64,000 nucleotides of DNA, from positions 124,192 through 188,191 of the forward strand of contig DEMS01000028.1 of NCBI GenBank assembly GCA_002359315.1, read 5' to 3'. Both the position numbers and the translations under genes were made by a program. The notes under the pieces are model-generated. The model was not told where the DNA came from and searched no databases. It saw only the letters and a program-made list of their open reading frames with translations. This document shows positions 8,994 to 16,396 of the stretch, piece by piece (the stretch's first letter is position 1; the number at the start of each line of letters is the position of its first letter). The stretch is from Bacteroidetes bacterium UBA2664. Its GTDB lineage: Bacteria; Bacteroidota; Rhodothermia; Balneolales; Balneolaceae.

Positions 8994-9911
8994 ATGTCAG
9001 GGTATATGAACAAACAATTAAATCTGTTAGAAAATTCTGATACGGTTACCGTTATAGTCCCCATATTAAATGCTCAAAAATATATTGATGAATTTCTAGA
9101 GGCTCTTTTGGCCCAAACATATCCTAATGAACTTATTCAAATGATTATTATTGATAATGGATCGTCAGATAAATCCGTTGAGATAGCGAAAAAATATCCG
9201 GTAAAAATCATTTTTGAGGATGAGATTAAAAGTCCATATGCAGCAAGGAACAGAGGATTAGAGGTAGCAACCGGTGATTTTATCGCACTTATTGATGCAA
9301 ACAAGATCCCCCATAAAGATTGGTTAATGGAGGGTATTACTTCTATGAAAGAACAAAAAGCCGATCTATTGGGTGGAGACATCCAGTTTTCTCTTCCTGA
9401 TCCACCAACGGCTTCCAACCTATATGATTCGATAACATTTAATAACAACTATCGGTTGGTGACTACTGAAAATGGCTCAGCAGCAGGGAATTTGTTTTTT
9501 CGTCGTTCCTTAATTGATAAATTAGGGGCGTTTCCGGAGAATTTTAGGTCAGGAATGGATATTTGGTGGACTCAAAAAGCAGTGAGAAGTGGTTTTAAAT
9601 TAAGTTACAGTGAAAAAGCAATTGTATATTGTAAACCACGGAATTTTATAGAAGTTATCTTTAAGTCTTACAGAGTTGGAAAAATTCACCCCTTTAATCA
9701 ACGTCAAAATGGCGTATCTTTACCATCAATAATCATCAATACTATAAAAACATTTGCCCCGCCCAAAATTAGCCGTTATAAAGAATATAGAACCGTTACA
9801 AAGTCACATTTTTTATCCATTAAAATTTGGTGTGTGGCATGGATGAGTAAAATCTATATGGGAATGGGACGTTTTACAGGGCTTTTTAAAATGAGAAATC
9901 ACTCTGTATAA
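8994..9911 (+). CDS. Family 2 glycosyltransferase, DAN-motif type (paralogue of 5038-5949)
   Basis: A 305-residue GT-A enzyme with TVTVIVPILN at the start, IDNGSSD in the nucleotide half, and SPYAARNRG, ATGD and LIDANKIP as the donor region. As in its paralogue at 5038, DAN stands in place of DxD. ATG codons at 8994 and 9006 are both possible starts. It is divergent from the lyase gene with about 150 bp between them, which must hold two promoters. The duplicate arrangement around the lyase/GH88 pair suggests either duplication followed by insertion or two consecutive linkages of similar chemistry. Confidence 0.88.
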   Translation: MSGYMNKQLNLLENSDTVTVIVPILNAQKYIDEFLEALLAQTYPNELIQMIIIDNGSSDKSVEIAKKYPVKIIFEDEIKSPYAARNRGLEVATGDFIALIDANKIPHKDWLMEGITSMKEQKADLLGGDIQFSLPDPPTASNLYDSITFNNNYRLVTTENGSAAGNLFFRRSLIDKLGAFPENFRSGMDIWWTQKAVRSGFKLSYSEKAIVYCKPRNFIEVIFKSYRVGKIHPFNQRQNGVSLPSIIINTIKTFAPPKISRYKEYRTVTKSHFLSIKIWCVAWMSKIYMGMGRFTGLFKMRNHSV

Positions 9912-9960
9912 ATCGACAAACAGTAACAAGGATCGAATCAGGTTTCAAAATTAGAATTTA

Positions 9961-11031
9961 ATGAAGATTGGTTTTATATATTATGACTTCTTTCCGGTAA
10001 AGGGTGGAGCTTCGGTACACGGCTACAACCTGGCTAAAGAGTTGACGAACCTGGGTTATACACTATCCAAAATAAATGGTGCGGAAGACCCCTATACTAA
10101 AAAATATAAAAATCGATTTTTTGGATTTTTCAAAATATTGAAGGAGAGTGATATCATCTATTTGCGGATGGATTACTTTTTAAAATTAAGAAACCTTTCG
10201 TCGATTTTTTCTTTGATTGCCGGGAAAAAATTAATCATTGAGCTCAATTCGCCATCTGATGAGCTCTATCTTTTTGGCAAGAGTACCCGATATGTGATGT
10301 GGGTCGATTTTTTAGTCCGATTTGTACTCAATAGAGCCGATGCGATCATTGTTGTAAGTGAACCAATTAAAAAATATTGTATTGAAGCTCTCTCTCTGAA
10401 TCCGGATAAGGTTCATGTAATTGAAAATGGCGGGGAGATTTTTCATTCTAATAATGGATCTGTAGATAGTAATCATTACAGCCGAAGATCTAAATTATTA
10501 GACAAAAAAATCAAAGACATCAAGAGCAAGTATGATCAAATTGCAATCTGGGCAGGATCATCAAACAAAATGCAAGACTTAAATTGGCTGAATGAAATTT
10601 CTGAAATACAAAAAGAAAAGACAGCTTTTGTAATTATTGTGAAAGAAGAGAAGGGGGAAGAGGTGGATTTCAGAAGTAAAAATCAATTCTTATTTAAAAA
10701 TTTAAGCAGAAAGGAGGTTTCAAAATTTATCATGTCTTCAGATGTAGGATTGGCCTTTTATGACGATTATCAATGGTCCAGATGGGGGTTTTATAATAGT
10801 TCTTTAAAAATTTTTGAATTTTTAAATAATAACCTGATTACAATTACTAATATTGAGGGCACAGAGACACAAAAAAAATATCCGAATTATAAAGTTGCCA
10901 AAGATAGTGAGACCGTTTTAAAAATTCTGAACAGTGACATTGACCACCGCCCAAAACGGTCGCAAATCAGAACCTGGGAAGATGTAGGCAGAGAGGTCTC
11001 AGAAATTATACAACAAGTATATAAACGTTGA
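9961..11031 (+). CDS. Family 4 (GT-B) glycosyltransferase
   Basis: A 356-residue GT-B enzyme. The first strand and glycine loop read MKIGFIYYDFFPVKGGASVHG. ADAIIVVSEPIKKYC and VHVIENGG form the classic GT4 hinge region, and SSLKIFEFLNNNLITIT is the donor-site segment; the usual E-x7-E pair is reduced. It should transfer a sugar from a nucleotide donor to the growing lipid-linked unit. Its stop codon overlaps the TTG of the next gene by four bases (TTGA), so translation of the polymerase probably depends on it. It is noticeably rich in AAA and ATT codons compared with the genes after 20 kb. Confidence 0.88.
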   Translation: MKIGFIYYDFFPVKGGASVHGYNLAKELTNLGYTLSKINGAEDPYTKKYKNRFFGFFKILKESDIIYLRMDYFLKLRNLSSIFSLIAGKKLIIELNSPSDELYLFGKSTRYVMWVDFLVRFVLNRADAIIVVSEPIKKYCIEALSLNPDKVHVIENGGEIFHSNNGSVDSNHYSRRSKLLDKKIKDIKSKYDQIAIWAGSSNKMQDLNWLNEISEIQKEKTAFVIIVKEEKGEEVDFRSKNQFLFKNLSRKEVSKFIMSSDVGLAFYDDYQWSRWGFYNSSLKIFEFLNNNLITITNIEGTETQKKYPNYKVAKDSETVLKILNSDIDHRPKRSQIRTWEDVGREVSEIIQQVYKR

Positions 11032-12422
11032 AGCTCAGTCAATTACATAAAATTTACCCGCTCTTTTTTTTAGCTCCATTCTTTTTATATGAGGATTGGT
11101 TGCTCTCAACAATTCTGTTAGTTGTTGGTTTAATCCTTATAAATATTGAGAAAATAAGCCATTCCATAATAAGTTTAGAGTGGAGAGAGATCGTCTTTTT
11201 TATCTATGCCTTCCACATGTTATTTGGCGAACGTCATTTTGGATATGTTGGATTTGAACCCTTATTTATTACGGAAATAGTTATTGCAATATTAACTATT
11301 TCATATGCAAATGACCTGATAAGAGTAAGAAGGGTTCTTTTTGTCTACTATCTCTTAGTTGCAATAGGATTGAGTTTCGCTTTTATCTATTTCTTTCAAC
11401 ATGGGTTAGATGCAATAAGGGATTCATTTATGCTGCTATATGCATTTTGGGTTCCACTTGTTTATCACATTTTCAGATCTGAAAAGCAGTATGATCTATT
11501 TTTCTCACTTCTCAAACTATTTATTGTATTAAAGGCAATTGCATACTGTTATGAAGCTGCAATGATTATATTGGGTTATCAGTCCATAACTTTTGAAGGA
11601 TTCAGATTTGGGGTTGGTTATGTTTTGCCGTCTTTAATTGTAATTGCTCTCTTTTTGCCCTTAAAGAGAATTGGATGGAAGTACAAGATACTTTCACTGT
11701 TAATGATTCCGGCAGTATTTACAATCTTTCATAGATCCATATTTCTGGGAATTATACTTGCCATATTAATCATATTTATAAGCGGAGGCGTTGAATTAAA
11801 GCGAACCATAATTAAGTATGGGATTGTAAGTTTAATAATGCTTGTCGGATTTCTGATCTATTACAATTCAATCATAGATGTGAATATTTTTGATATTCTG
11901 GAAGCGAAATCATCCCTCGATGAAGGAAATATTAATTTCAGGTTTATTTCATGGCAATATGTACTTGATAATTTTTATGACCATTTTTTATTGGGTTATG
12001 GGGTTGGCAGACCCGTTATGTACGTTTATCAAAATGTATTTTATCCAACCGTTGACCTTAGTTACTTTGCAATCAGGGATTCAGGAGGAAATGCTCAGCC
12101 ACATAATTCATATCTGAATATTCTTACAAGATTTGGCGTACTCATCTTCCCTATCTTTTTATATGCAATTTTTCAGCCGTTATTTAAAATCATAAAGAAC
12201 TTTCATAAAAAGAGAGTCAATGGAATGGAACCGTATACCCGATATTTACTTCTAATCGGCTTTTTAATGATTATGTATGTTCTTGCATTTTTTAATGTTG
12301 TTTTAGAAGGACCTCATCACTCATTTCCATTCTGGATGTCTATAGGAATGCTGTTAAGCTATGGCAGAAGTGGTAACTTTACCCCCAAAATCATAAGAAT
12401 TGAAAAAGTTGTATCTAATTGA
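11028..12422 (+). CDS. Wzy-like O-antigen/EPS polymerase
   Basis: A strongly hydrophobic 464-residue inner-membrane protein with about a dozen predicted helices. The large loop before the last helices carries PHNSYLNILTRFGVLIFP, the PHNxYL motif of the O-antigen ligase/polymerase superfamily (Wzy_C). It probably joins repeat units in the periplasm. WaaL-type ligases share the motif, but the setting among EPS glycosyltransferases favours a polymerase. The start is a TTG inside the upstream stop (TTGA). No ATG lies nearby before the first helices, so I accept it, though a slightly different start is possible. Confidence 0.85.
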   Translation: MKLSQLHKIYPLFFLAPFFLYEDWLLSTILLVVGLILINIEKISHSIISLEWREIVFFIYAFHMLFGERHFGYVGFEPLFITEIVIAILTISYANDLIRVRRVLFVYYLLVAIGLSFAFIYFFQHGLDAIRDSFMLLYAFWVPLVYHIFRSEKQYDLFFSLLKLFIVLKAIAYCYEAAMIILGYQSITFEGFRFGVGYVLPSLIVIALFLPLKRIGWKYKILSLLMIPAVFTIFHRSIFLGIILAILIIFISGGVELKRTIIKYGIVSLIMLVGFLIYYNSIIDVNIFDILEAKSSLDEGNINFRFISWQYVLDNFYDHFLLGYGVGRPVMYVYQNVFYPTVDLSYFAIRDSGGNAQPHNSYLNILTRFGVLIFPIFLYAIFQPLFKIIKNFHKKRVNGMEPYTRYLLLIGFLMIMYVLAFFNVVLEGPHHSFPFWMSIGMLLSYGRSGNFTPKIIRIEKVVSN

Positions 12423-12466
12423 ATTCTTATGGCAAAACTAAATTTTAGCATTGTACATTTTAAGAG

Positions 12467-13675
12467 ATGAGAATACTTCAGGTACATAATAGATATAAAA
12501 CACCTGGAGGTGAGTGGACTGTTTTAAATCAGGAACACGAACTATTAAAAGGAGAGCATGAAGTAGATCAGTTTATAATTAAAAACAGTGATCACCTGGA
12601 CACCCTATTTGATAGGGTTAAACTTATCTTTAAGACTCATTACAATCATCAATCGAAATTACTTATTAAAGAACAACTGCAAAAAAAGAAGTACGATGTA
12701 ATGCATGTTCATAACTTTTTTCCTCTGCTTACACCGTCCATTTTTGAGGCAGCAAGAGAGTTGGGTGTTCCTTCTGTAATGACACTTCATAACTACAGGC
12801 TTATCCATCCTAACGGTTTGATGTACTATAAAGGTAAAATTGACCAAAGAAGCATTAAAGGAAGCGCATATAATTGTATATGGGACGGTGTATACAGAAA
12901 TTCTAAACTCCAGACTGCAGTCGTAGCTCATATGATTGAGTACCATAGGAAAAAAGGAACGTGGAATCACTCCCCCTCTGCATTCATAGCACTTTCTAAA
13001 TTTTCAAAGAATAAATTCGCGGAGGGAGGGATACCTGCGGATCGAATTTTTATTAAGCCAAACTTTCTTAAAGATCCATGCATTGAAGATGATGATCTCG
13101 AAATTTCTCCCGAAAAGTTAAATCGTTTTTTATTCTTGGGCCGTATCAGCCATGAAAAGGGAATCGAAGATTTAATAAGATGTTGGATGGAGAGATCTAT
13201 ACCGGCAGAGTTGTGGATAGCAGGGGATGGACCACTCAAGAAAAAATTGCAAAAAAAGACAAAAGGAGAGAAATCCATCAAATGGTTAGGGCAATGTGAA
13301 AAAAAAGATATACTTAAACTATTATCCAATTCTAAAGCGTTATTATTTCCAACGAAGTGGTACGAAGGCATGCCTTTGATCATACTTGAAGCGATGTCTA
13401 TGGGTTGTCCGGTAATCAGCTCTGATATTGGAAATCCAAAAAATATGATTGATCATAAAATCAATGGATTGCTTTTCGAACCGGGAAAAATGGCTGAATT
13501 GTATAAAAATATTTCATGGATTATCAGAAATCCCAAAAACAGTAAGAGACTGGGTGATAACGCCCGAAAGAAATACGAAGAATTATATACGCCTGAAAAG
13601 AACTATAACACGTTAATATCGATCTATGAAAAGGCCATCGAACTTGAAATGAATCTCAAAAATCCTTCAGAATAG
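12467..13675 (+). CDS. Family 4 glycosyltransferase
   Basis: A 402-residue GT-B glycosyltransferase with strong GT4 signatures. MRILQVHNRYKTPGGEW provides the N-terminal glycine loop, YDVMHVHNFFPLLTPSI and VMTLHNYRLIHP form the acceptor half, and FLFLGRISHEKGIEDLI opens the donor domain. EGMPLIILEAMSMGCPVI holds the E-x7-E catalytic pair. It is preceded by a 44 bp gap after the polymerase and followed at 5 bp by the WecG-type gene, consistent with one transcript. GT4 enzymes are mostly retaining; the sugar is not determined. Confidence 0.92.
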   Translation: MRILQVHNRYKTPGGEWTVLNQEHELLKGEHEVDQFIIKNSDHLDTLFDRVKLIFKTHYNHQSKLLIKEQLQKKKYDVMHVHNFFPLLTPSIFEAARELGVPSVMTLHNYRLIHPNGLMYYKGKIDQRSIKGSAYNCIWDGVYRNSKLQTAVVAHMIEYHRKKGTWNHSPSAFIALSKFSKNKFAEGGIPADRIFIKPNFLKDPCIEDDDLEISPEKLNRFLFLGRISHEKGIEDLIRCWMERSIPAELWIAGDGPLKKKLQKKTKGEKSIKWLGQCEKKDILKLLSNSKALLFPTKWYEGMPLIILEAMSMGCPVISSDIGNPKNMIDHKINGLLFEPGKMAELYKNISWIIRNPKNSKRLGDNARKKYEELYTPEKNYNTLISIYEKAIELEMNLKNPSE

Positions 13676-13680
13676 CTATC

Positions 13681-14448
13681 ATGCCAAAGAATAGAGTCAA
13701 TATTCTGGACGTAGAAGTAAGCAGATATAATCTGGATGAGACAATGAGTCTGTTCTCAAATGCCATCGATAACGGTCAAAAATTGAGAGTATCGGTTACC
13801 CCTGTTAACTGCGTTTTGTGGGCGTACAGGGATGAAAAATTGAAGGAAATATATAACAGTGCCGATCTTGTGACTGCGGATGGAGTTCCCCTTATATGGG
13901 CGTCAAAATTCTTGGGATCTTCTATTAAAGGTCGTGTAACCGGACTGGATCTATTGCCAGAATTTTCAAAAATAGCAGCTGAAAAAGGATATCGTTACTT
14001 TTTTTTAGGAGCAGCGGAAGGGGTGGCATCAAAATTGTCAAATCATTTAACAAGCTTGTATCCGGGCCTGAATGTCGTGGGGACCTATTCACCGCCATTT
14101 GCTGATCAGTTCACAGAGTCAGAAAATGAAAAGATGATAGATATGATCAATCAATCAGAAACTGATATTCTGTGGGTAAGCCTCACAGCCCCAAAACAAG
14201 ATTACTGGATTGCAGAACATTTTGACCGTTTAAATGTATCGATCGCGATTGGTGTCGGCGCAGCATTTGATGTGGTTGCAGGAAATATCAAAAGATCTCC
14301 GAAATGGATGCAAAAAACGGGCTTGGAATGGTTATTCAGGCTCATTCAGGAACCAAGACGGTTATCAAAACGCTATTTGGTTGAAGCCCCACAATTTATA
14401 CCTTTAGTCGTTAAACAAAAATGGAGTTCACTCCGAAAAAGATCATAA
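13681..14448 (+). CDS. WecG/TagA/CpsF family glycosyltransferase (GT26)
   Basis: A 255-residue protein with the full WecG/TagA layout. SVTPVNCVLWAYRDEKLKEIY and ADLVTADGVPLIWASKFLG contain the conserved threonine and aspartate of the active site. YFFLGAAEGVASKL, VVGTYSPPF, LWVSLTAPKQD and GVGAAFDVVAGN follow in family order. Members transfer N-acetylmannosamine-type or other sugars to a polyprenyl-linked acceptor at the membrane. The C-terminal QEPRRLSKRYL is the usual membrane-contacting tail. Its TAA shares a base with the ATG of the next gene (TAATG). Confidence 0.93.
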   Translation: MPKNRVNILDVEVSRYNLDETMSLFSNAIDNGQKLRVSVTPVNCVLWAYRDEKLKEIYNSADLVTADGVPLIWASKFLGSSIKGRVTGLDLLPEFSKIAAEKGYRYFFLGAAEGVASKLSNHLTSLYPGLNVVGTYSPPFADQFTESENEKMIDMINQSETDILWVSLTAPKQDYWIAEHFDRLNVSIAIGVGAAFDVVAGNIKRSPKWMQKTGLEWLFRLIQEPRRLSKRYLVEAPQFIPLVVKQKWSSLRKRS

Positions 14449-15398
14449 TGAATAAGGATGATAAAATCTATATTGCAGGCCATCGTGGAATGGTTGGCGC
14501 TGCAATTCTTAAAAAATTGACACATGAAGGGTATCACAACACTCTTTTTCGGACTAGTGATGAACTGGATTTAAGAGATCAAAAGAGTGTAAACGAATTC
14601 TTTGTGGAAGAAAAACCCAAAGTTGTCATCATGGCTGCTGCAAAAGTGGGCGGAATATTAGCTAATGATACTTATCCGTATGATTTTTTGCACGATAATC
14701 TGATTATTCAGGATAATATTATTCACTCTTCACATAAATCGGATGTATCCAAATTGGTTTTTTTGGGCAGTTCTTGTATCTACCCAAAATTCGCCCCTCA
14801 GCCTCTCCGGGAAGATTCTCTGCTTACCGGAGAGCTGGAACCAACAAATCAATGGTACGCTATAGCTAAAATTGTAGGAATAAAACTCTGTGATGCGTTA
14901 AGAAAACAACATGGAAGAAATTATTTCAGTTTGATGCCCACAAATTTATATGGTCCGGGAGATAATTTTGACCTGAACACATCACATGTGCTGCCGGCAA
15001 TGATCCGGAAATTTCATGATGCAAAAGTTAATAACAATCAATCAGTTACACTGTGGGGATCTGGAACTCCAAAGAGAGAGTTCCTATTTGTTGAAGATGT
15101 GGCTGATGCCGTACTATTTTCATTGGAAAATGAAATGGATAAGAACCTTTATAATATTGGAACCGGTAAAGATATCACAATCGCCGAACTTGCATCGTTA
15201 ATTCAATCCATTACCGGACATACAGGAGAGATTATTTGGGACACAAGTAAACCGGATGGCACACCTAGAAAACTGATGGACACAACCAGAATGGAAAATG
15301 AGGGCTGGACATATACGACAGATCTCGAGGACGGCATAAAACAGACATATAATTGGTTTATAAATAACCGGAACAAAATTAGAGAAGTACAGTTTTGA
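14448..15398 (+). CDS. fcl: GDP-L-fucose synthase
   Basis: Converts GDP-4-keto-6-deoxy-mannose to GDP-L-fucose with NADPH, the step after GDP-mannose 4,6-dehydratase. The extended SDR signature is complete: the cofactor glycine loop GHRGMVGAA, the strand VIMAAAKVGGI, SSCIYP with the active serine, and YAIAK as the catalytic Tyr-Lys pair, then LMPTNLYGPGDNF. I begin at the ATG that overlaps the upstream stop (14448, 316 residues, the usual family length) rather than the ATG at 14421. Its partner gmd is 3.7 kb downstream, not adjacent. Together they imply fucose or a derived 6-deoxyhexose in the polymer. Confidence 0.93.
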   Translation: MNKDDKIYIAGHRGMVGAAILKKLTHEGYHNTLFRTSDELDLRDQKSVNEFFVEEKPKVVIMAAAKVGGILANDTYPYDFLHDNLIIQDNIIHSSHKSDVSKLVFLGSSCIYPKFAPQPLREDSLLTGELEPTNQWYAIAKIVGIKLCDALRKQHGRNYFSLMPTNLYGPGDNFDLNTSHVLPAMIRKFHDAKVNNNQSVTLWGSGTPKREFLFVEDVADAVLFSLENEMDKNLYNIGTGKDITIAELASLIQSITGHTGEIIWDTSKPDGTPRKLMDTTRMENEGWTYTTDLEDGIKQTYNWFINNRNKIREVQF

Positions 15399-15598
15399 TT
15401 TTGTATGAACTCGAGTAGATAAAATAAATAGTGGAATCTTGTGTTAATCAGATTCGATGGATTGTATTAAATTTACTTTAAATCATTCATCAAAAAAGAT
15501 ATAAACGATATATTTTATACTTCTTTGAATTCATGAAAACATCAATTTCTTATTGTAAATAAGCTGTAAAGAAGCTAATTTAGAGACTGTTTAAAATT

Positions 15599-16360
15599 GT
15601 GTTGCGTCCCAAAAAGAAACGAATGGATTTATCTATTAACGAAGTTCAGACGGTAAGAGAAAAACTCCAGCAGGAATCGAATCATTCCGCTAATGGAAAA
15701 TCGTCGTATAACCATTCCAGACCCCCTTTTCCGTCTATATATTCGAGCTTAAATGTGAGACAATATAGAGGTAAAAGAGCGATCGATCTCACCATTGGTG
15801 TCATTGCACTTTTATTCTGTTTGATACTATTTCCTTTCATCGCTATTGGAATTAAACTCTCATCCAAAGGGCCTGTTTTTTTTAAACAGAGGAGAACCGG
15901 GCAAAATGGGGTGGTTTTTATGTGCTACAAATTTCGAACCATGAAAGCGAATGCGGCAAAACCGAGTAACGGTATGCCTGATATTACTCTCGAAGAGGAT
16001 GACCGAATCTTTACATTTGGAAAGCTATTGAGATTGCTAAATCTTGACGAACTTCCTCAAATAATAAACGTTTTAAAGGGCGATATGAGTCTCGTAGGTC
16101 CTAGGCCATATCCGGTTGACGAGTGTTCATACTGGAATTCAACTTTTGATGATTTTTTCTATAGATATGCCGTTAAGCCCGGAATTACAGGATTTTCACA
16201 AGTGAAGGGGTATCGGGGGGGGACCTACAGCGTAGAACATATGAGGAAAAGGACAGACTATGATCTAATTTATGTTCAAAAAAATACCCTCTCTATGGAT
16301 CTCCTCATTATTTTAAAAACCGTAACCAAGATGATTAATCTGGATACAAACGCACATTAG
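15599..16360 (+). CDS. Initiating undecaprenyl-phosphate sugar-1-phosphate transferase
   Basis: A bacterial sugar transferase (PF02397 type) that starts the repeat unit by moving a sugar-1-phosphate onto undecaprenyl phosphate. After a polar N-terminus of about 60 residues comes one hydrophobic re-entrant helix (IDLTIGVIALLFCLILFPFI), then PVFFKQRRTGQNG, YKFRTM, LDELPQIINVLKGDMSLVGPRP and PGITGFSQVKG, all hallmarks. It is the short PglC-like form without the extra WbaP helices. The start is a GTG at 15599; the ATG at 15623 is equally plausible and neither has a clear ribosome binding site. A 200 bp non-coding stretch upstream likely holds a promoter. Confidence 0.92.
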   Translation: MLRPKKKRMDLSINEVQTVREKLQQESNHSANGKSSYNHSRPPFPSIYSSLNVRQYRGKRAIDLTIGVIALLFCLILFPFIAIGIKLSSKGPVFFKQRRTGQNGVVFMCYKFRTMKANAAKPSNGMPDITLEEDDRIFTFGKLLRLLNLDELPQIINVLKGDMSLVGPRPYPVDECSYWNSTFDDFFYRYAVKPGITGFSQVKGYRGGTYSVEHMRKRTDYDLIYVQKNTLSMDLLIILKTVTKMINLDTNAH

Positions 16361-16396
16361 ATTAATAAACGATTTAATTAATACATCTCTATTTTT

